This document shows, one piece after another, positions 35,173 through 47,764 of a stretch of 64,000 nucleotides of DNA. The DNA is taken from contig MU867082.1 in NCBI GenBank assembly GCA_033725935.1, positions 464,621-528,620 of the forward strand, given 5' to 3'. Made by a program: the position numbers and the translations under genes. Within the stretch, counting starts at the first letter, position 1, and the number at the start of each line of letters is the position of its first letter. The DNA comes from Cladorrhinum sp. PSN259 (taxonomy: Eukaryota; Ascomycota; Sordariomycetes; Sordariales; Podosporaceae). The notes beneath the pieces are model-generated. The model saw only the letters and a list, made by a program, of their open reading frames with translations, was not told the origin of the DNA and ran no database searches.

Positions 35173-38100
35173 ATTTGTGTGTGTTATGTTATTGGGGTTT
35201 TGGGGAGTTGGGTTGGGATTGGGAGAAGCTTTGTTTGTTGCATACAGCACGAATTGAACAGCGAATTTGTCCTTTTTTCCACATGAACATCTATCTCTTT
35301 TACGAAATGGGGGCTGACTACATGTACACTTGAGGCGAGATTGAGATTATTGCCAGATGTGAACCATCGTTCGATTATGAGGTCGGGAATCACTAGGAGG
35401 GTGAAGGGAACTAGAGACAAGCTAGGATAACCCACCCAGCCCCTGACATAGCGTTCGTCTGTTGTTGCTCTGACCGGACTACCTATTGTTCAGGCTGCCG
35501 GGATTTTTTTACTTACTAAAACATGTGATGTGTACTAGATAGGATGACAGAGCGGTGGCGTGTTTTGAAGGAGGGAAAAAAAAAAAGATACTTTGTAACG
35601 TATGGTTTTAGTTGGGAAGAAAGGTACGAAATTGTATTTGTATTTGTATTTGTATTTGTATTTTTTATTTATTTTATTTATTTAGTTCTTATTTGTAGCT
35701 ATGTAAATTTTTGTTCTAATTATTAGCGGGGACGGAGAGAGGAATGGCAGTTTGGTTTGGTTTGGTTTGGTTTAGTTTAGTTTAGTTACTTTCTTGTGTC
35801 TATTGATAGATTTCTTTTTTCCTAACATACTTTCTCAGCTGTAGTGTGTCTTATTTTTTATTTATTTTCTTTATAAAAAAAAGATTAAAAATTTGAATAT
35901 AGATAAATTCTTCATGGTGTGACATTTTACTTTTGTTGCAAGTTGGTAGAGTAGTAATTAGTGTGTGCAGGTGGTTGCGAATGTGGTTGTGAAACGGGTA
36001 ATAAAGGAGGAGTGAACGGGGAATTAACGGGAAGTAAACGGGTAATAAAACGGGAAGTAAACGGGTAATAAAACGGGGAATAATAGATTTTCTAGAAAGG
36101 TTTTTGACACTTTAATGTTAACAGTGTGGGATAATGTTCCCCGAGCATCGTTTTTTTCTTTTCCGTATTTTTGTCACGGAGGTGAGCGGGTTGAGGGTAG
36201 GGCTGTTGAGGGCTGTTCCTTTTGCTGTGCTTGTGCTGTGTGACTGTGGTTGTTGATGTTGAAATTGGGGATGTCGGAATAGGAATAAGTGACCTACCTA
36301 CATACCTACCTACTAATCGAAATAAGAAAGAGTGAGTATGTGGTGTTGTGTGTGACTGGGTAATATGGGTCTTTTGTGTCACCGGAATGATTGACGAATG
36401 CGGAATACCGAGTTAACTTTGGGGTATGCGGTGTGGTGGTGTACCGAGGAATTTCGAAGAAGGGATGCAGAAGAAGATAATGTGTTGTAATGATAGCGGA
36501 GAGCAGAAAGGGCAGAAACAACAGATTAAGGGAAGCTGAATGAATGCGTAGGATATAATGACCAGACACCTCTTTATCTCTTTGAACCGCTTCAATTGTA
36601 TATTTGTAGTTACTTTAGGTCTTGTGTGATGTGCTGAGACCATACGGGAGAGACAAACACAGGTGCCGATACAGGTCAGAGCCTCATCTCTACCTTACTG
36701 GTGAATCATCCACTATCTGGATTCCGATGACAGCCGCCTTCACGAATGACAACTGATGAGTACTCACCAATACGTGATACTCTTGGAGGATGGACGGGCG
36801 ATCTCTTCCGAATTTAAATATCTTGTAACTTTGGTGCTCGGTCCGTCTCCGTATATGCAGTGCAAATGGGATGCATTATTTTTGAACATATTCCCGATTT
36901 GACCACAAAGTCCATGACTGAAAGTTGTACACAGTGCGGATCACAAGACACGGAACACAATTATAGGAGATGGTCCAAGATTTGTAGAACATATATCCAA
37001 TTGCGGCGGAGGCGGGCATTAATGAAGGGACGTCGTTGTCGAGAGATGTAGTATGGGAAAAATCACCGCTTAGTCAGCGGCCCTTTTTCTTCACTCTGCA
37101 CTCTTCTGGAAAATATATTTCGGAGATATAAATGTGGCGTTCAGTGGCTTTTTCTCTCTCTCTTTTGTCCGCGCGCGGTTTCTGTTTCCATGTGGCGGGC
37201 GGCGGGTGATTTCCCATGTGGCGGGTGAGACAAACTCTGCTCGGTCGGTAAAATCCTGGGAAACTGATTGACAACTGCATTGGGTAACACTGTTCGAGAC
37301 TTCAAGAGGAGCCAATCCACCCAAGATTCCACCCCCACACCAGCGAGACGGCGAGGACGGCCCATCCCACATCCCGTTTGTTTCCACGCGGCACCGTAAT
37401 TCCGTATTCCGGTTACACCTTTCGTCATATTTCCGAGGTTTACACGAAGATGTACAGGTTTTTATTGGATAAATTCACTGATCTCGTTTGGCATTTCAAA
37501 ATCAAGCTTAGAAATCACCAAAATGAAAAGGATCTTCAGATGGAGCAGCACTTGGGTGTTTCGGGCAGGTGGTTAAAAAAACCATATGGTGGATTGCTGC
37601 GGGGGAAGAGTTCCACACGCTCCAATGAGATTGACAGCGCAACACCACCCCACAAATTCCGGATGAGTCGTCGCCGTCACCGACACGCCCTTTGACTGAT
37701 TCAATATTTGATACTTGGAGGGGCTGATGGATGGACGGGTAGATTGATTACTCGACGGCCTTAAATTCCGGGTAACACAAAAGCATGATTCTCAGCAACA
37801 TTCGCAGATGCCGACACAGCCTCGACATGCTCGACATCCGCTCAACTCTCGACTCTCGACTCTCTCGGTGCGCAGAAGCATTTGCCTCCCGAAGAGGATG
37901 AGAGTCCAAGTGGGTACCACTCCCTGCAAGCGTAGGCATCCTGTCCGTTTCACCGGATAACGAGCCGCAAGACGGACGGTGTCAATTCCATTCCCATTGT
38001 AACCGTGTGTGAATAAACACGAAAATTGGATTGGTAATGATCAGTGTATATTTTTGCACAGCCTTCACAAACCGAGGGAAAAAGGGGATGGTGGTGGATG

Positions 38101-38389
38101 GCGTGGGAAGCTTTTTCTGCCAAGGCCACTATTGGTTCTTGCCTCCTTTTGAGACTGGTTTGTTTCTCCCACAAGGTTCAAAGTTGCATTGGTTCGGCAT
38201 TTTTTTTTTATCTGAACTGTTACTGCTTCTCTCTTTCGTTCTTCTCTTCACTATAACTCAACAACACACTTGTTGGTGTTGTTGTGTGTGTTTGTCTTGT
38301 ATCTTTTTTTTTCTCCCCCGGGGGCGACCCTTGATATTGGATACAACTTACAGCAGACGGATCACCGCCGGCAATAGTTTTCCTTTTGT
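35173..38389. other. 3.2-kb intergenic region with simple repeats
   Basis: AT-rich DNA containing (GTATTT)5 at about 35636-35665, (TTTGG)n/(TTTAG)n at about 35753-35789 and the 23-bp tandem repeat near 36.05 kb. Open frames such as 37378-37695 begin with TTG and read poorly. No gene is supported. The right end is the promoter of the ABC transporter. Confidence 0.55.
36031..36076. repeat. Tandem 23-bp repeat, two full copies
   Basis: Two perfect copies of a 23-bp unit made of GAAGTAAACGGGTAATA plus AAACGG. Similar partial units (GGGTAATAAAG, AACGGGGAATTAAC) flank it from about 35995 to 36085. Confidence 0.8.
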
Positions 38390-38427
<38 letters not shown>

Positions 38428-38437
38428 CGGGGGGGGG

Positions 38438-38469
<32 letters not shown>

Positions 38470-38608
38470 CGGGGGGGGCGGGCGGNNNNNNNNNNTTAAT
38501 TTTTTTTTCCCCCCCGGGGGCCCCCGCTGAATTTGTTAAAAAAAAAACCCCCCGGCCCCCCCCCCGCATTTTTTTTTTTTTTTTCCCCCCCCCCCCCCCC
38601 CCCCCCCC
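38390..38608. other. Poly-G / N gap / poly-C stretch, probable assembly artefact
   Basis: A G run of about 90 bases with sporadic C, then ten N (38486-38495), then T, C, G and A homopolymer blocks ending in a long C run. It is unlike anything else in the window and resembles low-quality base calls around a scaffold gap. It lies only 38 bp upstream of the ABC transporter ATG, so promoter and leader sequence there cannot be trusted. Confidence 0.85.
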
Positions 38609-38645
38609 AGACTTGAAATAGTCTGGAGGATACACCACTACTGCA

Positions 38646-41600
38646 ATGGAAGCAGCAATACCCAAAACCGATGCCTCAGTGGAAGCCACCACCACTGGGG
38701 CAGCCACTGAATCATCAACCACACCCACCTCCCGCTCATCAACCTCATCCAGGACCCAAAACCTCGAGGATCTTAGAGAAGAAGCTCGTCAAAACAACCC
38801 CAACGGCACCAGCCGTCCCATCGGCGTCTCAGTCAACCAAGCCGAAGCAGACTTTGCTCAACTCCGACGAGAACTCTCTCGTATTTCCCGCCGTGCCAGC
38901 CATCCTCATCCCCACGGTGATGCTGAAAAGGGCGACCTCCATACTTCGGCCTCCTCAGATGACCTCGAAGACCAATTCGACCTGGAAGCAGCCCTCCGCG
39001 GCGGTCTTGATGCCGAGAGGGAAGCCGGAATTCGCCCCAAGCACATAGGTGTCTACTGGGATGGACTCACTGTCAAGGGCATCGGAGGCCAAACCAACTA
39101 CGTCAAGACCTTTCCCGATGCGTTTGTTGACTTTTTCGACTTTGTCTCCCCCATCAAGAAGGCTCTCGGTTTGGCCAAGAAGGGAGTCGAAGCAACCTTG
39201 ATTGACAACTTCAGGGGTATTTGCAAGCCCGGGGAGATGATTCTGGTTCTGGGCAAACCGGGTTCGGGGTGTACTACTTTCCTCAAGAACATCGCTAACC
39301 AGCGGCATGGATATACCTCCATCACTGGCGATGTTTATTATGGACCATTTGCAATCGATGAGTTTGGTCCCTACAGAGGAGAGGCCGTGTATAACGAGGA
39401 GGACGACGTTCACCACCCCACCTTGACTGTTGAGCAGACTTTGGGTTTTGCGATGGATGTTAAGACGCCCGGAAAGTTGCCTGCTGGGATCACAAAGGCC
39501 CAGTTCAAGGAGAAGGTTGTGACCATGCTCCTCAAGATGTTCAATATTGAGCACACACGGAATACTATCGTGGGCAACTCATTCATCCGTGGCGTCTCTG
39601 GTGGCGAGAGAAAGCGTGTATCTATTGCGGAAATGCTTACAACTAATGCTTGCATTCTCTCCTGGGATAACTCGACCCGCGGTCTTGATGCCTCTACCGC
39701 TCTCGATTTCGTCAAGTCTCTGCGCATCCAGACGGATTTATACAAGACTTCCACTTTTGTCTCGCTTTACCAGGCTTCGGAAAACATTTACTCGCTTTTC
39801 GACAAAGTCCTAGTTATCGATCAGGGCAAACAGGTCTACTTTGGCCCCGCCTCGCAAGCTCGCGGCTACTTTGAGGGACTCGGATTCATGCCCAGACCTA
39901 GACAGACGACCCCGGATTACGTTACTGGATGTACCGATGCCTTTGAGAGGGAGTACCAGGAGGGACGGTCGGCTGATAATGCGCCTTATGATGCTGCTAC
40001 GCTCGAAGCGGCGTTCAAAGAGTCGACGTTCGCAAAAGATCTGGAGAGGGAGATGGTGGAATACAAGAAGACGCTGGATCAGGAGCCCGAGAAGCACGAG
40101 GATTTCCGGGTCGCTGTTAGGGAGCAGAAGCGCAGGGGTGCTTCCAAGAAGTCGGCTTACTCTGTCGGGTTCCACCAGCAGGTTTGGGCTCTCATGAAGA
40201 GACAATTCCTGCTCAAGAAGCAGGATGTGCTCGCGCTTATTCTGTCGTGGCTGAGAAACATCATCATCGGTATTGTTCTTGGTACGCTGTATCTCAACTT
40301 GGGCAAGACTTCTGCGAGTGCGTTCAGCAAGGGTGGTCTGATGTTTATTGCGCTCCTGCACAATGCTTTCCAGAGTTTCTCTGAGTTGGCGGGTACCATG
40401 TTGGGTAGGGGGGTGGTTAACAAACACCGGGCTTATGCTTTCCACCGGCCGTCGGCGCTGTGGATTGCAAATATCCTCGTTGATCAAGTGTTTGCTTCGA
40501 CCCAAGTTTTTGTCTTCTCGGTTATCGTTTATTTCATGACGAACTTATCTCGAAGCGCCGGAGGATTCTTTGTGTTTTACCTGATGCTGCTGAGCGCAAA
40601 CATTTCCATGACTCTATTCTTCAGAGTCATTGGCTGTTTGAGTCCCGATTTTGACTACGCCGTCAAGTTTGCGACTGTTGGCATCACGCTGATGATCACT
40701 ACTTCAGGTTACTTGATTCAGTATCAGAGCGAGCAGGTCTGGTTGAGATGGATTTACTACGTCAATGTGCTCGGCTTGATCTTCAGCTCCCTGATGGAGA
40801 ATGAGTTCTCCAGAATCGACATGACCTGTACCGCCGAGTCTTTGATCCCTGCCGGTCCCAGTTACAACGACATCAACCATCAGGTGTGCACCCTTCCCGG
40901 CTCGACTCCTGGTACTCTTCAGATTTCCGGTTCGGCATATATCGAGCAAGGCTTCTCCTACAAGCCCGGTCTCTTGTGGCGCAACTGGGGTATTGTCGTA
41001 GTGCTGATGTCCTTCTTCCTGTTTGTCAACATCGTGGCTGGCGAGTATGTTACGTTCGGTATGGGCGGCAACCAGGCCAAGGTGTTCCAGAAGCCCAACG
41101 CTGAACGGAAGAAGCTTAACGAGGAGTTGATCCGCAGGAAGGAGGAACGTCGCAAGGCCCGCGCCGAGCAATCCGACTCTGAACTCAAGATCGAGTCGGA
41201 AAGCGTCCTTACCTGGGAGAATCTGTGTTACGATGTTCCTGTGCCTGGCGGCACTCGACGCCTGTTGGATAATGTCTTTGGTTACGTCAAACCCGGCCAA
41301 CTCACAGCACTTATGGGAGCTTCCGGCGCCGGTAAAACCACGCTGCTGGACGTTCTCGCCGCTCGCAAGAACATTGGTGTCATTTCTGGTGACATTCTTG
41401 TCGACGGCGTCAAACCTGGCAAGGAGTTCCAGCGCAGCACCTCCTACGCAGAACAGCTCGACGTCCATGACGGAACCCAAACCGTCCGCGAGGCTCTTCG
41501 CTTCTCTGCCGATCTTCGTCAACCCTTCGAGACCCCTCAATCCGAGAAGTATGCCTACGTCGAGGAGATTATCGCCCTTCTGGAAATGGAAACCTTTGCC

Positions 41601-43227
41601 GACGCAATCATCGGTTCCCCTGAGGCCGGCTTGACAGTCGAACAACGCAAGCGAGTAACAATCGGCGTCGAACTAGCAGCCAAACCCGAACTTCTCCTCT
41701 TCCTCGACGAGCCGACCTCCGGTCTGGATTCCCAATCAGCCTTCAACATCGTTCGTTTCCTCCGAAAACTCGCTGCCGCGGGCCAAGCAATTCTTTGCAC
41801 AATCCATCAGCCCAACGCAGCCCTGTTTGAGAATTTTGACCGTTTACTCCTCCTGAAGTCGGGCGGCAGATGCGTCTACTTTGGAGACATTGGTAAAGAC
41901 GCCCTCGTCCTTCGCGATTACCTCAAGCGGCACGGGGCCGTGGCAAAACCAACAGACAACGTAGCAGAATTCATGCTCGAAGCCATCGGCGCCGGTTCCT
42001 CTCCTCGTTTTGGTAACCGTGACTGGGCGGATATCTGGGCTGATTCACCCGAGCTCGCAAATGTCAAGGACGAAATCTCTCAACTCAAAGCATCCCGTCA
42101 ATCATCTAATTCGCAGCTTGCTCCTCACCTGGAAAAAGAATACGCCTCGCCATTAATGCACCAGCTCCGTGTCGTTATTCGAAGAGCAAACCTGGCACAC
42201 TGGCGTACACCAAACTATCTCTTCACAAGAGTCTTCAACCACTTTGTCATCGCTTTATTGACCGGCCTCACCTTCCTCAACCTCGACTCTTCGCTCTCCT
42301 CGCTTCAATACCGCGTCTTCGTCATGTTCCAAGTTACTGTCTTGCCGGCTTTGATCATCAGCCAAATCGAAGTAATGTACCACATCAAGCGCGCCCTATT
42401 TTTCAGGGAACAGTCCTCAAAGATGTATTCTTCCTTTGTGTTCGCCTCGTCACTTTTCATCGCAGAGATCCCTTACTCGATCCTCTGCGCCGTCATGTTT
42501 TTTGTTCCGCTGTACTACATCCCCGGTTTGCAGTCGGAATCATCGCGCGCAGGATACCAATTCTTCATGATTTTAGTCACCGAAATCTTTTCGGTTACCA
42601 TGGGCCAGGCTTTATCCGCTTTGACTCCGAGTCTCTTCATCTCCTCCCAGTTCGATCCCTTCATCTTTGTCACCTTTGCCCTCTTCTGCGGCGTTACTAT
42701 TCCTCCGCCGCAGATGCCAAAGGGGTACCGCACCTGGCTGTACGAACTCAACCCGTTTACGCGTCTGATCGGCGGGACCGTAGTGACGGCGCTGCACGAA
42801 CTACCGGTCGTGTGCACGAAGGAAGAGCTGTCGAGGTTCGTGGCGCCCATCGGACAGACATGCGGCGAGTACATGAGAGAATTCTTTGCAGGGCCAACAG
42901 GCAAGGGGTACGTAGTGAACGAGAGCCTGATGGGTGGGGAGGGGGAGTGCGAGTACTGCGCTTACAAGGTCGGCAACGAGTTCTTTGAGCCTTTGGGTTT
43001 CAGGTACGGAAACAGGTGGAGGGATTTGGGGATATTTGTGGGGTTCATTGGGAGTAACCTCGTGATTTTGTTGATTGCTGTGAGTTTTTTTCTTCTTTTT
43101 TCCCCCGTTTTTCCTGGCATTCGAGATTTGAGGAATACCTTACATGGTGATGATGGACGTATAAAGTGAATCATAAGCTAATTAATGTGTGATACAGAGC
43201 CGATTCCTCAACTTTAATAAGCGGTAA
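38646..43227 (+). CDS. PDR-type ABC transporter (CDR-like drug exporter)
   Basis: Full-size pleiotropic drug resistance transporter in the order NBD1-TMD1-NBD2-TMD2. NBD1 (about 180-420) has the family's degenerate Walker A (GKPGSGCTT, Cys for Lys), signature VSGGERKRVSIAE and Walker B SWDNSTRGLD. NBD2 has a canonical Walker A (GASGAGKTT, about 890), a degenerate signature (LTVEQRKRVTIG) and LFLDEPTSGLD. This asymmetry is normal for PDR proteins. Unspliced, the frame runs to 43169 (1507 aa), but the tail after LLIA then turns into homopolymer-derived sequence. A better end uses a 118-nt intron, 43080-43197 (GTGAGT donor, CTAAT branch, ATACAG), followed by SRFLNFNKR and TAA at 43225, giving 1487 aa. 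Likely plasma-membrane export of azoles and other hydrophobic compounds. The upstream sequence is disrupted by the gap. Confidence 0.96.
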
Positions 43228-44216
43228 AAAAAAAAAAAAAAGACAGGCGGACACAAAACTTTTTGGTGTGTGTGGTGGTAACCTTACCGGAGTTGTTTGA
43301 CGATGATGAATCAGAGCTTTCAAGCAAGCGAGCAAGAATATGTTCGGTTTCCGATTTCTGGTGTCAAGGAACGAAAAAAGATGATTTAATGGATGGAAGG
43401 GGGGTGGTTCTGGTTGTGTTTGTTTAGTAAAAAGATTTTTTTAACACCATTTCTTGGGTTTTACTTTTTTTCTCATCACACACATTGGAGATGATGTATC
43501 TAACACGCATCTTGGGTGGGATCTCGACTTTTACGTATTTATTTATATATTGAGATAGATAACAGATACGCAAGGCACATATGTATGTATGTGTTAAAAG
43601 GTGAAGGAAGCTAGATAGTATAATAGGGAAGTCGGGAAGTTGGGGGGATGACAAAACAAAAGGAGAAGTTGAAGAAGATAATGCAGGTAGTAGTAGGTAG
43701 CCGAGAAATACAAAGTTATAGGGGGAAAAAAAGGGGAAAAAGCAATAAAATTATTGTTTGTTACTAGACTTTCTTCCTATTTTACTTTTCGTTTGCCGTC
43801 AGACGTTTCTTCTATGTTCAGAACCATGGAATATTTTTGACGGGGCTAAGAAATATTCGCATGTATATATCGTTCTTAGCCAAACCATTCACTTTCACTT
43901 TGTATCAAAGCTGAGTGACAGAGACACACAGATAAACACGGATGGACAGACAGACAGAGAGAGAAAGATAGAGAGAGAGAGACCCATAGGACAACATCCA
44001 CGACATAAAATACCGTCAAGACAAAACAGACACTTGAACTGTCAATTCGCTTAAGAAGTACAAAATTGCAATTGATGCGCATGCTCTACCAAACTGTATC
44101 CCATGGGAACAACACCACACTACACAAGACTCCAGCCATCCATGACAACGTCACTCTTTCTTTTCGCCTTCCAACAACCCTCCCCTTGATACAGACACCC
44201 TTCCCTAACGCCTTCT
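43228..44216. other. Convergent spacer
   Basis: 3' flanks of the ABC transporter (plus) and homogentisate dioxygenase (minus). Poly-A at about 43227-43242, a GACAGACAGAGAGAG purine tract at about 43945-43982. No gene. Confidence 0.6.
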
Positions 44217-45738
44217 TCACTCCTCCTTCTTACCACCCCTCCAATGAACTTTAACCCCACCCCAACTATGCTCACTATACCCCGTCTGAACCTTCTCCCC
44301 CCAGTTCGCCCCTCCCCTCTCCCTGCTCAACCCCCAATCGGTAACACCAACCATCAGACAGCTCTCAAACATAAACGCACAACTTCCCTCGCCAACCTTT
44401 TGAGGTTTGAGTTCGGCATTCCTAGCCCCCTCATAACTGTCAACATCAGGTCCATGCCCGCTCATGACATTATGCAAACTAGCTCCCCCCGGAACAAACC
44501 CCCCTTTCCCACCCTTTTTCGCATCGTACCCGCCTTTAATCAGCCCCATAAACTCGCTCATCGTGTTTCGATGATACCAAGGCGGCCGAAACGTATCCTC
44601 GCCCACAAGCCACCTAGGCGGGAAAATCACAAAATCCGCTATCGCGGTACCCGCCCTTTCGGAAGGAGCAGACAAGACGGTGAAAATACTCGGATCGGGG
44701 TGGTCAAATGAGATGGACCCCACCGTGTTAAATCTCCCCAAATCGTACTTGTAAGGATAATAATTCCCGTGCCAGGCAACGACGTCAAAGGGGGTATGTC
44801 TCTGCCTCGTCTCAAACAGCGAGTTGTTAAACTTTGTCTTTATCACGTACTCGGTTTTTCCGTCAGACGCAGTAGACCCGTGATCCTCGACAAAACTCGC
44901 TGTGGGGACCTGGAAATCTCTTGCGTTTGCAAGTCCGTTCGACCCGATGGGGCCCAACTCGGGCAGGACGAAATGGTTCTGGTAGAGTTCGAGCGCGTAC
45001 CCCCTTACCGGCTTGGTTTCGTCCAGTAAAGAAACGCGATACTTGATACCGCGGGGGATTACCGCAATCTCCATCGGTCTGACGAGTAAACCCCCAAATT
45101 CTGTTTGGATATCCAGTGCGCCCTCCTGCGGAACGATAAGCAAGTCCCCGTCCGCAGAGTAAAAAGCCGTGCGAGGATCCATGCTTTTGCCGCAAGCATA
45201 TAACCAGATCCCCAAACCCGATTTCATGGTCGGGTCCCCGGCACCTGCAACTAAATGCATCCCCTGGACCCAATCTCCTGCCTTGTTGGAATCTTCTACC
45301 TCAAAGGGGTCCCAGCGGAGTTGATTAGGGATAAAGTGTATCTTGTTCTTAGAGTCGAGTGTTTTGCCGTCTTTACCCACGAAACTTTCGTTGGGAGCTT
45401 CGGAGGGAACGAACGGGGGGTGAGCGCACGAGGGCAAGATTCGGTAGAGCCATGTTTGTTTGTTCTCGTGTCTGGGGGCGGTGAATGCCGTTCCGGAGAG
45501 CTTTTCGGCGTAGAGACCTAGGGGTGGTTTTTGCGGCGAGTTTTGAGCGGTGGGTAATGCGCCGGGACTCGCTGAGGATCTGTTGTAAGTTTGGTGGTTA
45601 GTATGCCGTGGCGTATTGAGCTGTAGGAAAGAGGGCAAGAGTTTTAAAGGGGAGGAGAGGGAGGACGCACTCAAGGTAATTATCGAACCCATTCTGGTAC
45701 TCGTATTTCTCAGGAACGTCGAAAGTAGTAACGGGCAT
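44217..45738 (-). CDS. hmgA: Homogentisate 1,2-dioxygenase
   Basis: Two exons (45671-45738 and 44217-45579; 91-nt intron), 476 aa. It begins MPVTTFDVPEKYEYQNGFDN and continues with SPGALPTAQNSPQKPPLGLY and AEKLSGTAFTAPR, hallmark segments of the family. The three iron ligands are present: His359 and Glu365 (WYHRNTMSEF) and His398 (SGHGPD), corresponding to H335, E341 and H371 of the human enzyme. It opens the homogentisate ring to maleylacetoacetate, the committed step of tyrosine and phenylalanine breakdown. It is about 30 residues longer than usual, with a small Lys/Gly insert before the third ligand and a longer C-terminus. The maleylacetoacetate isomerase and fumarylacetoacetase usually linked in Aspergillus are not in this window. 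Fungi often have paralogues of this enzyme, so this copy may be the second one. Confidence 0.97.
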
Positions 45739-47039
45739 TTTGACCGTTTGTTATTTCTTCTTCCGCTCTTTTTGTCGTGCTTAATCGGCGTTGCGAATCG
45801 AGGGAGGAGGGCAGGCTTGGTGCACAGCGCGGGAACTCTCAAGCTTATTAACACCTCCGACACTAGACCCCTCCTCCCCGCCCCGGCGGTCTTGTGAAAC
45901 TTTATTGTTGTGCCGTCATCGAGAAACCCGAGTCTAGTCGAACAATCCGGAAGGTCAATCTCACAAAATCGCGGTTTCGTCAGGTCAATTGACCATGAGA
46001 ACTCTCAATTCCGCAGTGTCAGTTGCGTACAAACCCGTCAAAAGCCGAGAATATGCGGACTTGTCCAACGCCGCCATCCATCTTCCCCCATGCTGATCCC
46101 TGTCCGCTGCGGTCGGCGCTCTTGAAAGCACAGGCCATCTCTTCAAGCACAGGCCATCTCATCGAGGAGCTCTCGTGCTCTCATCGAAAAGAAGCACAAA
46201 CCATCACTATCTCGGCCGATGAATCCGGCGAACCCGGCGCAGAACAGCTGTAGTGGACCACCTCCACTCTCAGTTCACACCCCTGCAAAAACAGTTGTGG
46301 ACTCCGGTCGAACTTGCACGATGGAACCCAGACCCATAAACTTCTTTCAACGTCATCGAAGCTTTCGAGTTACAAAGTGTGGACGAAGACAAAAACAAAA
46401 ACAGGGTGAAGCGTCCAGAACCATAAATCCAAAAAGACATCGTGGTGTGAGTTGCGCAGTTTTATGTTCTGCAGGTTAGCAGCAACTGCAAAGCAAACCG
46501 GGCGACATTTAATTACCATCCATCCCTTCTGGCACCACAGCTGGCATGTTTATCGAATCAGGCCACCGACAACCCCGCACCGCACCACACCACACCCTCA
46601 TTGACCACTGACCACTGCGTACCACCCATTCCGGCATTACACGAACCACTTTATCATCGCCGATCGAGATCATCATCATCCACGCAATTGCCCTTCAAGG
46701 TATTGTCATTTCAAATCCTCAAATGGCATGAACTCAAACGCCTTCTTAGGCCAAATGGAAGCAAAGCACCATCACAAGAAATACTCATGCATGACCACAG
46801 ATGTCTGTGTCCTTCAATTGACGAGAGCGAAGTAAGTTACTTGATACAGTCTCCCGTCCAGTTCCAAAAATAAACGACTTCCCCGAGTCGTGGTGAACAA
46901 AATATTGATCCGATGGCAAGCTAGCCATCATCAGAAGCAAAAAGTCAGATGAAAGTGCAACAACCTCGTCCTGGGTTCCGAGGAAGGGCAGACATCTATA
47001 GCAATGATGATATTGCAACACTGAGGGGCGAGTCCTTCA
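45739..47039. other. Intergenic region upstream of homogentisate dioxygenase
   Basis: About 1.3 kb, no supported gene. A direct repeat of AAGCACAGGCCATCTC, two copies 20 bp apart, is at about 46123-46160. It probably holds the dioxygenase promoter and the 3' flank of the next gene. Confidence 0.5.
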
Positions 47040-47764
47040 TTACTCGTCACCGCCCTTGTTCTTCTTCTTCTTTGAACCGCCAGCGGGGATGCCTGCATCT
47101 TTTTGGAGGTGAACAACCAGACGAGTCCATGACTCCTCCTTGTCCCACTCGAAGCCTGCCAGGTATGGTTGGTCAAGCTCGTCGTCGGCCTGCAAGAAGA
47201 CGGTTATCAGCAATTGATGTCATGTCAGAGGAAAAAAAGGATAAGATACGCACCCGCTTCTTGAACTGCTTGTAAATGGCATCCAATGCATCCTTAACGG
47301 TTACTCCCTTGAGGTTCCGTGCTGTTACCTCAAGTCCCAATGGGAAGTGCAAGTCAATCTTCTTGACGGGTGGTGTGGTGAGTGGCTTCTTGAGAATGTC
47401 CTTCTCTTCTACCGTGCTTGGTGACGTGTTGATCTTCCTGCATGGTTGGAGAGTGCGGGGTCAGCCAACCCATTTCCCTGTCATACATCAGGTCTATCAC
47501 CGAAAGGCGGAGAAGCTTACCATCCAGTCTTTTGCGTCTCCTTGGCGATTTGGAGCTCAATGCCATCCTTTTCTGAGATGGGCGTTAATGTCTGATGATG
47601 ATTGGGGAGGCATTGGATGGAGAGAAAAAAGACATACCAAGGTCATTGATGTTCATGACTCCATTGGCGCTGGAGCTTGCTCGCCTGTGCTTGACACCCT
47701 CCTTGGGGGGAGAAGAAGACAGGCCTTGGACGGCAGAGTCGACCTTGGTGAGTGGTTCAGACAT
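47040..47764 (-). CDS. Small conserved fungal protein, possibly DUF6699-like (170 aa)
   Basis: Four exons: 47638-47764, 47521-47572, 47254-47437, 47040-47189, with introns of 65, 83 and 64 nt; all frames close. The N-terminal 45 residues are Ser/Lys-rich (MSEPLTKVDSAVQGLSSSPP). The ordered part runs from IDLHFPLGLEVTARNLKGVT through VKDALDAIYKQFKKRADDEL to WDKEESWTRLVVHLQKDAG, an alpha/beta pattern resembling the DUF6699 family, in which LxVTARN...G(V/I)TV..LL..I is typical. The C-terminus is a Lys tract (SKKKKNKGG). No catalytic residues are evident and the function is unknown. It was found by splicing, since the individual exons are short. Confidence 0.8.

Noticed and set aside
38031..38621. 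196-codon plus-strand frame with poly-Gly upstream of the ABC transporter
   Set aside because: Translates the poly-G artefact and the N gap.
39810..41645. Long minus-strand frames across the ABC transporter
   Set aside because: Antisense shadows of a conserved transporter with codon-biased sequence.
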